Part shown: in pieces, positions 33,091-41,375 of the stretch
Layout: every line of letters starts with the position of its first letter
Numbering within the stretch: the first letter of the stretch is position 1
Position numbers and translations under genes: made by a program
The notes under the pieces: model-generated
The model's input: the letters and a program-made list of their open reading frames with translations, nothing else
Databases searched by the model: none
What the model was told of the DNA's origin: nothing
Assembly (NCBI RefSeq): GCF_036227565.1
Contig: NZ_CP109460.1
Span: forward strand, 5,456,001 to 5,520,000
From: Streptomyces sp. NBC_01454
GTDB taxonomy: Bacteria > Actinomycetota > Actinomycetes > Streptomycetales > Streptomycetaceae
Direction of reading: 5' to 3'
DNA: 64,000 bases

Positions 33091-33426
33091 TCAGGCGGCA
33101 GTGCGCTCGCTCTTGCTCGCCGTGTACTGCGCGAGCTCGTCCTGCGTGCGACGCCGCTTCGTGTCCTTCGCCGCGGCGCTCTTCGCCCGCCGTGCCTGCG
33201 CCGACTTGAGAGCGAGCTCGGTGTAATGCGCCTTCCGCAGCGACTCCGCGACCGCCTCGATCTGCGCCTCGCTCGCGCCGGGGTGCATCTCGCGCGCCTT
33301 GTCGAGAAACCTCGTGTGGTGACTGGCCTTACGGGCGGCGGCGGTACGGGCCGATCGATCCGTCGTGCCCGCCCAGCTCTTGTGAGCCGCGAGCCGCATC
33401 TGCATCGACCGCTCGTTCGTGTTCAT
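33091..33426 (-). CDS. Small basic early protein, likely nucleic-acid binding
   Basis: The 111-residue protein starts MNTNERSMQMRLAAHKSWAG behind a strong GGAGGGG site. It is rich in Lys, Arg and Ala, with RKASHHTRFLDKAREMHPGA and a basic helix (AQARRAKSAAAKDTKRRRTQ). The first 98 bases overlap the 3' end of the repressor frame. It is the first gene after the repressor. Confidence 0.7.
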   Translation of the reverse strand: MNTNERSMQMRLAAHKSWAGTTDRSARTAAARKASHHTRFLDKAREMHPGASEAQIEAVAESLRKAHYTELALKSAQARRAKSAAAKDTKRRRTQDELAQYTASKSERTAA

Positions 33427-33700
33427 GCCGTTCCCCTCCATCGATGCCCTCGCCCGTGGGCGAGGGCAGTGGCTTAAAAAAGAGAGCCCCCTCGTGCACG
33501 CTGAGCTCGCCGCAGATGCGACGTGCGATTTCGGGTGTGACGGTGACGCGCTCGCCGGACAGCAGCGCGTGAATCTTGCTCTTCGAAATGCCGGCTCGCT
33601 CGGCAAGTTTCCTTATGGTCAGGGGCTTGCCGATGGGTGCCCAGCGCATCAGCAGCCGCAGCAGTTCGCTGTCGGTCAGGTGAAGTCGGGCAGGGGTCAT
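33329..33700 (-). CDS. XRE-type HTH repressor (probable immunity repressor)
   Basis: The ATG at 33700 has a GGAGGC site. Residues about 8-75 form a helix-turn-helix domain (LTIRKLAERAGISKSKIHAL, then SGERVTVTPEIARRICGEL). The frame continues through a low-complexity tail to 123 residues, overlapping the next gene by 98 bases. The folded part ends near a run of six T residues (HEGALFF). Two 20-bp palindromic operators overlap its promoter, and a third copy lies in the integrase promoter, which supports a master repressor role. Confidence 0.8.
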   Translation of the reverse strand: MTPARLHLTDSELLRLLMRWAPIGKPLTIRKLAERAGISKSKIHALLSGERVTVTPEIARRICGELSVHEGALFFKPLPSPTGEGIDGGERHEHERAVDADAARGSQELGGHDGSIGPYRRRP

Positions 33701-33716
33701 GAGCGCCTCCGTCGAG

Positions 33717-33736
33717 CTGCCCACGATCGTGGGCAG
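33717..33736. promoter_or_regulatory. Operator 1: perfect 20-bp palindrome
   Basis: CTGCCCACGATCGTGGGCAG is a perfect palindrome lying at the expected transcription start of the repressor gene. The identical 20 bases occur at 35726-35745. Confidence 0.85.
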
Positions 33737-33740
33737 CCCC

Positions 33741-33769
33741 ACTAAAGCACACCGCTTGTACGGTGTCCA
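33741..33769 (-). promoter_or_regulatory. Predicted repressor promoter
   Basis: On the minus strand TGGACA (33769-33764) is separated by 17 bases from TTTAGT (33746-33741). The -35 box lies within operator 2, and the start point would fall in operator 1, so the repressor should control its own gene. Confidence 0.6.
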
Positions 33770-33782
33770 CGATCGTGGGCAG
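33763..33782. promoter_or_regulatory. Operator 2: near-palindrome
   Basis: GTGTCCACGATCGTGGGCAG matches operator 1 at 18 of 20 positions and overlaps the -35 box of the repressor promoter. Confidence 0.75.
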
Positions 33783-33831
33783 CTATGAATTTCGACAGAA
33801 TCCGGCCCGAGTTGAACCTGTGACCCACGAG

Positions 33832-33851
33832 CCGCCCGCGATCGTGGACAA
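33832..33851. promoter_or_regulatory. Operator 3: degenerate copy before the plus-strand regulator
   Basis: CCGCCCGCGATCGTGGACAA keeps the GCGATCGTGG core and the right half-site. It overlaps a TGGACA box facing the divergent regulator gene. Confidence 0.5.
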
Positions 33852-33873
33852 TGGCACGCGAGCGCACCATTGT
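33845..33873 (+). promoter_or_regulatory. Predicted promoter of the divergent regulator
   Basis: TGGACA (33845-33850) and CATTGT (33868-33873) are 17 bases apart. The -35 box sits on operator 3 exactly as the minus-strand TGGACA sits on operator 2. The -10 match is weak. Confidence 0.4.
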
Positions 33874-33950
33874 GGCGTTCCCCGACCAGCATCTTTATGT
33901 GTCATCCCTTGCGTGGGGTGTGGACCTATGTGTTCGGAGAGGCGGAGGTT

Positions 33951-34343
33951 ATGCCCGAGCAGCGCGACGCACTCACCGAACTCGTGAAGCAGCACGTCGG
34001 CACCGGGAAGCGTTGGAGTACCCGAGAGTTCGCTGCGGTCGCTGTGGACCCCGAAACCGGCTGGGCCCCCGGTAAGAGCCTCGTCGCGAAGATCGTCGGC
34101 GGGCAGAACTACACCATCACGCCGAAGCTCGTCTCGGCGCTCGCGGCTGGTCTTGAGCTGCCGCGCGAGGTCATCGGCGCGGCTGCGCACCTACAGATGA
34201 TCGGCTACACCGCCGAAGAACTCGCCGGCGACGCCCCGGCAACGCTGCTGCGCGCGATCGGCCCCGCCGCCGGGTCGGACGAGAAGGCTCGCGCCGTCGC
34301 TGCTCGTTGGGAAGTCGAGTCAGCAGCGCCTACCGGCGAGTAG
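33951..34343 (+). CDS. Divergent HTH-like phage regulator (Cro- or excisionase-like role possible)
   Basis: The 130-residue protein has a GGAGG site before the ATG at 33951. The central part (RWSTREFAAVAVDPETGWAP, then VAKIVGGQNYTITPKLVSAL) resembles XRE-like helix-turn-helix proteins found beside repressors in Streptomyces phages. It continues AAGLELPREVIGAAAHLQMIGY. It is transcribed away from the repressor across the operator region, the arrangement of a lysis-lysogeny switch. Function beyond that is inferred. Confidence 0.7.
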   Translation: MPEQRDALTELVKQHVGTGKRWSTREFAAVAVDPETGWAPGKSLVAKIVGGQNYTITPKLVSALAAGLELPREVIGAAAHLQMIGYTAEELAGDAPATLLRAIGPAAGSDEKARAVAARWEVESAAPTGE

Positions 34344-34511
34344 TCCTCAAGATCCTTTTATCACTGAACAATCACGATCGAAGATGACGCACTGCTACAG
34401 GTGTTACCCCTGCGCACACGGGGACAGAACCCGTACAGTGGGCTGACCTCGCGCGTTTCGAACGCCTGTGCTATCCGGCACGTCCGGATGCCGAGCGGGT
34501 AAGGGGGTCAG

Positions 34512-34700
34512 GTGACGCATGTCCGAGTTGAGTCGGTGGACCTCGACGAGGGGATACCGATGCTGTACCGGGACTTCGGTACACATGTCCGGCTCGCACA
34601 TGACCCACAGCAGATCGACGAAGCCGCGGCGCTCGCGCTGCTCTGCCTGTACGTGCCACGGCTCGTCGGCGACTTCGAAGTTCAGCGGCTGAGCACCTAA
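34512..34700 (+). CDS. Small plus-strand protein, unknown function
   Basis: The 62-residue protein starts with GTG at 34512 just after AAGGGGG. It shows VRVESVDLDEGIPMLYRDFG and a helical end (DEAAALALLCLYVPRLVGDF). It lies between the divergent regulator and the convergent integrase gene. Coding quality looks reasonable, but no family is recognised. Confidence 0.5.
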   Translation: MTHVRVESVDLDEGIPMLYRDFGTHVRLAHDPQQIDEAAALALLCLYVPRLVGDFEVQRLST

Positions 34701-34735
34701 CCCCCCACCGCGCCCGCCGCCCGTGACGCCCTGGT

Positions 34736-34755
34736 ACCGGCTCAAGAGAGCCGGT
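34736..34755. terminator. Hairpin at the convergent ends of the small plus gene and integrase
   Basis: ACCGGCTC and GAGCCGGT form a perfect 8-bp stem with an AAGA loop, overlapping the integrase stop codon. It could end both transcripts. Confidence 0.5.
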
Positions 34756-35713
34756 CGCCGGGGCTCAACCTTTTGTGAGCCAGCCGTGCCCGCTCGGCGC
34801 CGGCCGACGCCGCGTACCGCGAGAGCATCTGTCGGGACTTCCATCCTGTGATGCGCATGAGGTCGTCTTCGTTCCCGCCGCCGACTTTCCACTGATGTGC
34901 GAAGGTGTGCCGGAATTGGTGCGGGTGAAGCGGCTCGATCCCGGCTTGTGCGCACCGCCGCTTGAGCATCGTGCCGACACCCCAAATGGTGATCCGTTGC
35001 CCCTTGTTGCGGTCGCCCCACCAGAGCCACATGTCGTCTTCCAGCGGCTTCCCCTTGTGCTTCGCGGCCGCCCGCAGGTACCGGTCGAGGGCGGTCGCGG
35101 TCGCCCGGCCGAACGGGACACTGCGCACCTTGTTGTTCTTGCCGAGCACCTGCAACACCATCAGGTCGAGGTCGAGATCGGACACGCGCCGATCCGTCGC
35201 TTCCGAGAGTCGTACGCCCGTGTCGAGGAAGAGCATCAGCAACGCAGTGTCGCGGCGATCCGCGTACGTCTTGCCCTTGCACGTCTTGAACAACTTCGTC
35301 AAGGCGTCGTCACTGATGACGGGCACCTCGGCCTCGGGCAGTGTCGGGGGCTTCATCGTCCGCATGGGGGACCGGTCGAGCTCTTCCTCGTCCACCATCC
35401 AGTTGAACATTGTCTTGAGGCTGCGGAAGTGCTGATGCGCATTACTCGCCGACGTCCGCTTGAGCGTGGCTGTGATGTACGCCTCGACGTGCTCGCGGTG
35501 AATCTCGTCGAGGTCGGTCGGTGCCGGCCGGCCTTCGGTCCCGTCGTCGTCGACCGGCGGCCGGTAGCCGCTCTCTTCGTCGAGTAGGAACTCGCCGAAC
35601 TTCGCTGCGGCGTTGGCGTAGATCCGGATCGTGTTCTCAGAGAGGTTCCGGGACCGCAAGGAGCGGACCCATGAGGCGGCCATGGAGGCGAGGTTGTACC
35701 GCGCGTCTGTCAT
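34742..35713 (-). CDS. int: Tyrosine recombinase, prophage integrase
   Basis: The 323-residue enzyme catalyses integration and, with partners, excision. The N-terminal SAM-like core-binding domain spans about residues 10-110 ([20 protein letters not shown]). The catalytic domain shows the first Arg in [13 protein letters not shown], the HxxR box in [13 protein letters not shown], the second His/Trp position in GWKSRQM, and the nucleophile Tyr in SRYAA. The ATG at 35713 was chosen because an upstream in-frame TTG would put the operator inside the gene. No ribosome site is seen, and the predicted transcript starts at or near the ATG. The gene lies 114 bases from its likely target tRNA. Confidence 0.93.
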   Translation of the reverse strand: MTDARYNLASMAASWVRSLRSRNLSENTIRIYANAAAKFGEFLLDEESGYRPPVDDDGTEGRPAPTDLDEIHREHVEAYITATLKRTSASNAHQHFRSLKTMFNWMVDEEELDRSPMRTMKPPTLPEAEVPVISDDALTKLFKTCKGKTYADRRDTALLMLFLDTGVRLSEATDRRVSDLDLDLMVLQVLGKNNKVRSVPFGRATATALDRYLRAAAKHKGKPLEDDMWLWWGDRNKGQRITIWGVGTMLKRRCAQAGIEPLHPHQFRHTFAHQWKVGGGNEDDLMRITGWKSRQMLSRYAASAGAERARLAHKRLSPGDRLS

Positions 35714-35719
35714 GGCAGA

Positions 35720-35749
35720 ACCATGCTGCCCACGATCGTGGGCAGTCAA
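35720..35749 (-). promoter_or_regulatory. Predicted integrase promoter with operator in the spacer
   Basis: TTGACT (35749-35744) and CATGGT (35725-35720) are separated by 18 bases, and that spacer is occupied by the operator palindrome. A start about seven bases past the -10 box would coincide with the ATG, giving a leaderless mRNA. Confidence 0.5.
35726..35745. promoter_or_regulatory. Operator 4: perfect 20-bp palindrome at integrase
   Basis: CTGCCCACGATCGTGGGCAG is identical to operator 1, two kilobases away, and lies 13 bases upstream of the integrase ATG. Confidence 0.85.
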
Positions 35750-35781
35750 GGCGCTTGGTCAATGAGCGATGTACTTAAAGA

Positions 35782-35821
35782 CAAAATCCCGGTTCATCGG
35801 CGTTTCCGCTGGTGAACCGGG
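35782..35821 (-). terminator. Intrinsic terminator after tRNA-Arg
   Basis: CCCGGTTCA (35788-35796) pairs with TGAACCGGG (35813-35821), and on the minus strand the stem is followed by ATTTTGT. It lies just past the tRNA 3' end, on the phage side of the probable crossover, so the prophage may supply the tRNA's terminator. Confidence 0.75.
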
Positions 35822-35826
35822 GTTTG

Positions 35827-35870
35827 CGCCCCCGGCAGGACTCGAACCTGCGGCCAAGTGCTTAGAAGGC
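35827..35870. other. Probable attachment site (attR-type junction) in the tRNA 3' half
   Basis: A tyrosine integrase gene next to an intact tRNA whose 3' half faces the prophage is the classic layout of tRNA-targeted integration. The identity block should start in the T-arm/anticodon side and be duplicated at the other prophage end, which is outside the window. The limits are therefore approximate. Confidence 0.55.
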
Positions 35871-35899
35871 ACCTGCTCTATCCACTGAGCTACGGGGGC
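35827..35899 (-). tRNA. tRNA-Arg (anticodon TCT)
   Basis: The minus strand gives a complete 73-nt cloverleaf. The acceptor stem is GCCCCCG/CGGGGGC with discriminator G. The D-arm region is AGCTCAGTGGATAGAGC and the anticodon loop reads CTTCTAA with anticodon TCT. The T arm is GCAGGTTCGAGTCCTGC. CCA is not encoded. It decodes AGA, a rare codon in high-GC actinobacteria. Its 3' end faces the integrase gene. Confidence 0.95.
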
Positions 35900-36201
35900 C
35901 GGGTGTGGACGTGGATCACGGACCGCGGTCAAGGATAGAGGTCCGGGTGCCTCGTCCCGGTTGCTTCACCTCCGTGGCACGTTGTGGAGGTTCGGTGAAG
36001 CGGTCCCGATAATCGCAGGCAGGTACGAATCCTGCATCGCTTTTGACGTCCCGCGCGGCGGGTGTTGTGCACTCGTTATGCCTGCGTCGCGCGCGTCGCG
36101 GGCGCCTCATGCGCCACTCATCCCGTTCTGTGCACATTCTTGCGGCGCGCACGAGGGGTTATACGCTTCAAAAACCCAACGAAATTGGGCATTCTGCACA
36201 T
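35900..36201. other. Region between tRNA-Arg and the dynamin genes
   Basis: No gene is evident in these 302 bases. An 8-bp inverted repeat GCTTCACC/GGTGAAGC (35963-35970 with 35994-36001) is present. Promoters for both the tRNA (minus) and the GTPase operon (plus) must lie here, but no box is convincing. In-frame upstream starts for the GTPase exist from 36043 on but lack coding character. Confidence 0.5.
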
Positions 36202-38169
36202 GTGGCGACCTTGGACGTACGACCCCGGCTGATCGACGCACTGTCCGTTCTGCGCGACCGCGTCGACGCCGCACGCTTTCCACTGCCACTTCGGGGGGCT
36301 GCCCGCGCCCGGCGCAACCGGGCCGAGCTGCTCGCCCAGCTCGATGACTACGTGATTCCCCGCTTGCGCTCCCCGCAGGCCCCGCTGCTCGCGGTGATCG
36401 GGGGATCGACCGGGGCGGGCAAGTCCACGCTGGTGAATTCGCTGGTGGGGCGGCGGGTGTCGGAGGCGGGGGTGCTGCGGCCGACGACGCGTACGCCGGT
36501 GCTGGTCTGTCATCCCGACGATCTGCGGTGGTTCGCCGGGCCGCGCGTCCTGCCGCAGCTCGCCCGGATGTGGGTGCCCGAGCAGGACGACGGTGGGGAG
36601 GGGGACTACGCGGCGGGTGCCGGCCTGGGACGGGGGGAGTTCGGGGTCCGCGGGGTGAGTGGAGTGACGGCCGGGGGTGGGCGCGGGGCAGTCGGTGTGC
36701 AGGGCGCTCGTGGGGTTCACGGGGGGCGTGATGGCGTGTGTGGGGCGAGTGGCGAGCCGGGGAGAGGCGTACGGGCCGAGGAAAGAGAAGCGGGTGAGGT
36801 GTACGGGGGCGGTGGGGGTGTTGCCGGTGGGGGGTACGGGGCGTATGGCGGGGTGGGCGGGGCCCTCGATTCGGGGATGTTCACGGTGCGGATCGAGACG
36901 GAGCCGGCGTTGCCCAGTGGCCTGGCGCTGCTGGACGCCCCGGACATCGACTCGCTGGTCGCGCGGAACCGGGAACTGGCCGCGGAGCTGATCTGTGCGG
37001 CGGACGTCTGGGTGCTGGTCACCACGGCCGCCCGGTATGCGGATGCGGTTCCCTGGCACCTCCTGCGGACGGCCAAGGAGTACGACGTCACCCTGGTGAC
37101 CGTGCTGGACCGGGTGCCACACCAGATCGCCACCGACATCTCCGGGCGGTATGCGGAACTTCTCCAGCGGGCCGGTCTCGGTCATGTCCCGCGGTTCACC
37201 ATTCCCGAGCTGCCCGAGTCGGCCGGTGGCGGGCGTGGGCTGCTGCCCGCCACGGCCGTCGCGGCGCTGCGGGACTGGCTGGAGCGGCACGCCCAGGACC
37301 CCGTCGCCCGTATGGCCGCCGCGGAGCGTACGGCCACCGGGGTGATCGCCTCGCTGCGCAGCCGGCTGCCCGCGCTGGCCGGGGCCGCCGCCGCCCAGCA
37401 CGCCGCGGCGCTGCGGCTGGCCGGCCGCGTCGAGGAGGCGTACGAGCGGGCCGCGGAGCGCGTACGCAAGGAGGTCGCGGCCGGGGAGGTGCTGTCCGGG
37501 GACGCCCGCGCCCACTGGCGTGACCATGGGCTCGACGGCCGGTCGGACGAGCTGCTCGACGCCCTGACCCATGGCCTCACCTCGCTGCTGACCTGTGCCG
37601 TGGAGGAGGCCGATGAGCGGTCCGCGGACGCCTGGCGACGCGATGCCGCGGCGTCCGAGGTGGCGTTGACGACGGCTGCGGGCGCGGCGGGTGCGGGCGA
37701 ACGGCTCGGCGTGATCGTCCGGCGCTGGCGGCGCTGCCTGGAGGAGCTGGCCGAGGAGGAGACGCGCGAGGCCCGGGCCGGGCAGGCCGGTGAGCGCACG
37801 GGGTCCGTGGAGCCGGAGGAGTCGGCGGCGCTGCTGGCCACCGCCCTGCTCGGTGGCCGCCGCGCCCGTACGGCGGGCGAGAACCTCGCCGACCTCCTGG
37901 GGGCCCAGAGTGCGCTGCGGCTCTGTGACCGGGGCAGCCGGCTGCTGGCCACGTATCTGGAGCGCGCCCTGCACGGTGAGCGGGAGCGGCGGCTGGCTCC
38001 GCTGGATCAGCTGACGGTGCCCCTGGACCAGCAGGCGGAGCTGATCGCCGCACTGTCCGTATTGCAGCGGGAGAAACAGCGGGAGCAGCGGAGAGAACAG
38101 CAGCGCAGAGAAGAGGAGACGGCGATGGCCAGGGAGATGGCGATGGGGAAGGAGGGGGTGTCGGGGTGA
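36202..38169 (+). CDS. Dynamin-like GTPase (dynA/dynB-type pair, first gene)
   Basis: The protein has 655 residues from GTG at 36202. The P-loop is GGSTGAGKS (residues about 66-74), the switch-I Thr lies in RPTTRTPV, and the G3-like motif is [10 protein letters not shown]4-like VTVLDRV follows. Between switch I and G3 there is a roughly 100-residue Gly/Val/Arg-rich insertion not expected in the fold. Helical assembly regions follow. In Streptomyces two dynamin-like proteins, DynA and DynB, stabilise FtsZ rings at sporulation septa. This gene, its overlapping partner (GTGA) and neighbouring ssbB fit that locus. I cannot say which of the two it is. Confidence 0.85.
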   Translation: MATLDVRPRLIDALSVLRDRVDAARFPLPLRGAARARRNRAELLAQLDDYVIPRLRSPQAPLLAVIGGSTGAGKSTLVNSLVGRRVSEAGVLRPTTRTPVLVCHPDDLRWFAGPRVLPQLARMWVPEQDDGGEGDYAAGAGLGRGEFGVRGVSGVTAGGGRGAVGVQGARGVHGGRDGVCGASGEPGRGVRAEEREAGEVYGGGGGVAGGGYGAYGGVGGALDSGMFTVRIETEPALPSGLALLDAPDIDSLVARNRELAAELICAADVWVLVTTAARYADAVPWHLLRTAKEYDVTLVTVLDRVPHQIATDISGRYAELLQRAGLGHVPRFTIPELPESAGGGRGLLPATAVAALRDWLERHAQDPVARMAAAERTATGVIASLRSRLPALAGAAAAQHAAALRLAGRVEEAYERAAERVRKEVAAGEVLSGDARAHWRDHGLDGRSDELLDALTHGLTSLLTCAVEEADERSADAWRRDAAASEVALTTAAGAAGAGERLGVIVRRWRRCLEELAEEETREARAGQAGERTGSVEPEESAALLATALLGGRRARTAGENLADLLGAQSALRLCDRGSRLLATYLERALHGERERRLAPLDQLTVPLDQQAELIAALSVLQREKQREQRREQQRREEETAMAREMAMGKEGVSG

Positions 38170-40583
38170 ACGTGTCCGAGGTGACGGGATCCGGGGAGAG
38201 CGCGGGGAACGGGCAGGAGGCGGGGGAGGGGGAGAGCGGACGGAAGGCGGCGGCTGTTGTGGGTGAGGGGCCCGTGGAGGCGACGGCGTCCGGGGAGGGC
38301 GCGGGAGTGGTGGCGCCCGTGGGGCCCGAGGAGCACGTGGGGCCCGAGGAGCTCGTGGAGCTCGTGGAGCACGTAGAGCACGTGGAGCTCGTGGAGCTCG
38401 TGGAATCTGCGGAGGTTGTGGGGGCAGGGGCCGGTGGGGTGTGGGATGACGGGTTGATCGCGCGGCGGGCGCGGGGTGGCGGGGTGCCTCGGCCCGGGGG
38501 GCGGGACGGGGTGAGCGGGGCGCGGGTGGAGTCGGCGGTGGCGGCGGGTGTTGCCTCGTCCGCCGGGGATCGTGCCGCCGGAGCCCAGGGGCGGGCGGGT
38601 GTACGGGCGGGGGGCGCGTCCCGTGGTGGAGAGGCGGGTTGCCGGCAGGTACCCGTGCCGTCGCGTGCGGACGGGAGCGGGTACCGGTGGGTCGCGGACG
38701 GGGGACGGCAGGCCACGTCGGGTGGGCTGCGCGGGCGGTTGGACGCGCTGCGGGAGCTGATCGCGCTGTCCCGCAGCCGGCTGGACGGGCGGACGCTGGA
38801 GGGGGCGGGGCGGGTGCTGGAGACGGCGGACGCGCGGTACCGGCTGTCCGGTGAGCACACCGTCGTCGCCCTCGCGGGGGCGACCGGCAGCGGTAAGTCG
38901 TCGCTGTTCAACGCGCTGGCCGGGGCGAATCGTTCGCAGGTCGGGCCGCGCCGGCCGACGACCGCGGAGCCGGTGGCCTGTGTCTGGCCGGGCCCCCGGC
39001 CGGGGGCGGAAGGACTGCTGGACCGCCTGGGTGTGCCCACACATCGTCGGCACGCCCCGGCGGACGGCAACTCCGAGCTGAGCGGACTGATCCTGATCGA
39101 CCTGCCCGACCACGACTCCTCGGCCACCGAGCACCGCGCCCAGGTGGACCGGATGCTGGAGCTGGTGGACGCGGTGATCTGGGTGGTGGACCCGGAGAAG
39201 TACGCCGACGCGGTGCTGCACGAGCGGTATTTGCGGCCGTTGGCGGGCTACGCCGAGGTCATGTTCGTCGTCCTCAACCAGGTGGACCGGCTGCCGGGGG
39301 ACGCCGCCGACCAGGTGGTGGACGATCTGCGCCGGTTGCTGGACGAGGACGGGCTGGCGCTGGGCGAGCACGGGGAGCCCGGGGCGGCGGTGCTCGCGCT
39401 CTCCGCCGCGACCGGCAGGGGCGTGGGGGAACTACGGGAGGCACTGGGTCAGTTCGTCGCGGAGCAGGGGGCGGCGGACCGGCGGCTGGCGGCGGATGTG
39501 GACGCGGCGGCCGATCGGCTGCGGTCGGTGTATGTGGCGCAGAGCCCGGTCGGGCTGACCGAGCAGGCGCGGGCGGAGTTCGATGACCGGCTGGCCGAGG
39601 CCGTGGGGGCGGTGGCCACCGGGCGTGCGGCGGAACGCGATTGGCTGCGCCAGGCGGAGCGCGCGTGCGGGACACCGTGGGCGCGAGTGCGGCTGCGGCG
39701 GGGGCGTGGCGGGCGGGGGAGCCGGTGGGTGAAGCCCGCCTCCGGGGTGGCGACGACGGACGTGGGGGCTCCCCGGGGAGCGACGGCCGGAGTGGGAGCG
39801 TCCCGGCGGCGCGGAAATCCGGGCGTCGGGCGGGGCGTCAGCGGTCAGGCCTGCGGGGGATGTGGCGAGGCGGGGCAGGCGGGGGCGGGGGCCGCGCCGA
39901 CGGGTACCGGGAGGGCCGGCTCCGGGCGGGCCGCTCCTGGGCGGGGCGGCGTGCGGCAGGGCCTCATGGGGCAACAGGGTGCGTCCGGGCAGGTGCGGCC
40001 GGGCGGGACCCCGGCCGGTGGTGCGGGGGAGCCGGTGGTGGACGGCCGGGCGGCGGCGCGGCCCGTGGTGGAGCACGCCGTACGGGCGGTGGCCGGTGAG
40101 GCGGCGCACGGGTTGCCGGCGCCCTGGGCCCACGCGGTGCGGGAGGCGGCGGACCGGGGCGCGCACGGACTGCCCGAAGCGCTGGACAAGGCGGCGGCAG
40201 AGGCGGAGGAGTCGCTGCGGGGCGGGCCTGCCGTGAAGCCGCGGTGGTGGACGGTTGCCGCCTCGTTGCAGGGGCTGCTGGCCGCGCTCCAAGTCGTCGG
40301 TGTCCTGTGGCTGCTGGGGGTGGTCACGGGTCTCGGCGACGGGACGGACTGGGTCTCCGGGCTGTTGCCCTCGGTGCTGGGCGCGATGGGCGGGCTCGCA
40401 CTGACCTGGCTGTGCCGCGTGGTGGCGCGCGGTCCGGCGAGGCGCTACGGGCAGGACGCGGAGCGGCGGCTGCGGACGGCGGCGGCGGGGTGCGGCCGGG
40501 CCCGGGTGCTGGAGCCGGTGGCCGCGGAGCTGTTGCGCTATCGCGAGGTACGGGAGCAGTACGCGGTGGCGTCGGGCGTGTGA
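38166..40583 (+). CDS. Dynamin-like GTPase with C-terminal membrane segments (dynA/dynB-type pair, second gene)
   Basis: The 805-residue protein starts with GTG overlapping the previous stop. The first 180 residues are low complexity, including an Glu-Leu-Val-Glu-His-Val repeat. GTPase motifs are a P-loop GATGSGKS (about 237-244), [10 protein letters not shown]3 DLPDHDS and G4 [10 protein letters not shown] second Gly/Arg-rich linker lies around 520-640. Near the C-terminus are two hydrophobic helices ([20 protein letters not shown] and [19 protein letters not shown]), so this partner is the membrane-anchored one. It is expected to work with the first GTPase at division septa. Confidence 0.85.
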   Translation: MNVSEVTGSGESAGNGQEAGEGESGRKAAAVVGEGPVEATASGEGAGVVAPVGPEEHVGPEELVELVEHVEHVELVELVESAEVVGAGAGGVWDDGLIARRARGGGVPRPGGRDGVSGARVESAVAAGVASSAGDRAAGAQGRAGVRAGGASRGGEAGCRQVPVPSRADGSGYRWVADGGRQATSGGLRGRLDALRELIALSRSRLDGRTLEGAGRVLETADARYRLSGEHTVVALAGATGSGKSSLFNALAGANRSQVGPRRPTTAEPVACVWPGPRPGAEGLLDRLGVPTHRRHAPADGNSELSGLILIDLPDHDSSATEHRAQVDRMLELVDAVIWVVDPEKYADAVLHERYLRPLAGYAEVMFVVLNQVDRLPGDAADQVVDDLRRLLDEDGLALGEHGEPGAAVLALSAATGRGVGELREALGQFVAEQGAADRRLAADVDAAADRLRSVYVAQSPVGLTEQARAEFDDRLAEAVGAVATGRAAERDWLRQAERACGTPWARVRLRRGRGGRGSRWVKPASGVATTDVGAPRGATAGVGASRRRGNPGVGRGVSGQACGGCGEAGQAGAGAAPTGTGRAGSGRAAPGRGGVRQGLMGQQGASGQVRPGGTPAGGAGEPVVDGRAAARPVVEHAVRAVAGEAAHGLPAPWAHAVREAADRGAHGLPEALDKAAAEAEESLRGGPAVKPRWWTVAASLQGLLAALQVVGVLWLLGVVTGLGDGTDWVSGLLPSVLGAMGGLALTWLCRVVARGPARRYGQDAERRLRTAAAGCGRARVLEPVAAELLRYREVREQYAVASGV

Positions 40584-40742
40584 CGGCTCCTTCGCGATGA
40601 CCCTTTCGGGTGGCCGAGTTGTCCACAGGCGGCCGGCCGTCCACACGCCGGCGCGGCGGCCGCCGAACCCGTGCAGCATGAAATCCACGCAGCGCGCGGC
40701 ACAGGACGAGGGCCCGCGCACGACACGGGGGAGGCGTGTTCC

Positions 40743-41375
40743 GTGAACGACACGATGGTGACGCTGGTGGGGAATGCCGCGACGGCGGTGGAGCACCGGC
40801 AGACGACGGCGGGCGCGACGGTGGCGAGGTTCCGGCTGGCGGCCACGTCCCGGCGGTGGGACAAGGGGCTGGAGCGCTGGACCGACGGCGAGACGAGTTT
40901 CTATACGGTCCGGTCCTGGCGCGGGCTCGCCGACAATGTCGCGGCGTCGGTGGCGGTGGGGGAACCACTCATCGTTCAGGGGCGCTTGCGGCTGCGGGAA
41001 GGGGAGCAGTCCCCCGAGCGGGGCGGGCAGCGATGGTTCGCGGCAGAGGTGGACGCCGTGGCGATCGGCCACGATCTCACGCGTGGCACCGCCGCGTTCC
41101 GGAGAGGCACGCGACCGGCGCGGACCGGATCGGATGCCGCCGCGCCGTCCTCGACCTCACCCGAGCCCGCACCACTGCCACAACAGGAGGACCGGGGCGG
41201 GGCGTTGCCCTCCGCCGGGCAGACGTCTGCCAAGGCGCCCCCGGCGGCTGAACCCGCTGCATCACCTGAATCCTCGACAAGCTCCAATGGTGCGGCGGGT
41301 CTTGGGCCGCCGGAGCCTTCCGTTCCGCCGGTCTCGGACGGCGTCGATTCGCCCGAGAAGGTGGCAGTGTCCTGA
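40743..41375 (+). CDS. ssbB: Single-stranded DNA-binding protein SsbB
   Basis: The 210-residue protein starts with GTG at 40743 behind GGGGGAGG. The OB fold spans residues 1-110 (VTLVGNAATAVEHRQT, then VARFRLAATSRRWDKGLERW, FYTVRSWRGLADNVAAS and EPLIVQGRLRLRE). It lacks the acidic DDDIPF-type tail of the essential SSB and instead ends in a Pro/Ser/Ala-rich tail of about 90 residues. In S. coelicolor the paralogue SsbB acts in chromosome segregation during sporulation. Linkage to dynamin-like genes fits that role. Confidence 0.85.
   Translation: MNDTMVTLVGNAATAVEHRQTTAGATVARFRLAATSRRWDKGLERWTDGETSFYTVRSWRGLADNVAASVAVGEPLIVQGRLRLREGEQSPERGGQRWFAAEVDAVAIGHDLTRGTAAFRRGTRPARTGSDAAAPSSTSPEPAPLPQQEDRGGALPSAGQTSAKAPPAAEPAASPESSTSSNGAAGLGPPEPSVPPVSDGVDSPEKVAVS

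Larger units (their letters stand above)
1..35830. mobile_element. Prophage (siphovirus type), right-hand part; left end outside window
   Basis: The tract has a collinear tailed-phage gene order read right to left: integrase, repressor, replication genes, terminase, portal, capsid, connectors, major tail protein, tape measure and tail tip. A tyrosine integrase gene ends the tract beside an intact tRNA-Arg, the usual target site. The lambda-E-type capsid, gpD-type decoration protein, tail chaperones with a likely frameshift and long tape measure indicate a long non-contractile tail. No holin, endolysin or second att site is present, so these should lie left of position 1. The exact right junction is inferred to fall within or just beside the 3' end of the tRNA. 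Confidence 0.93.

Noticed and set aside
34742..35749. Integrase start at 35749
   Set aside because: It would use TTG and place the operator palindrome and -10 box inside the coding sequence; ATG at 35713 fits better.
35900..36000. A second tRNA or att copy beside tRNA-Arg
   Set aside because: The segment has a small inverted repeat but no cloverleaf and no match to the tRNA 3' half.
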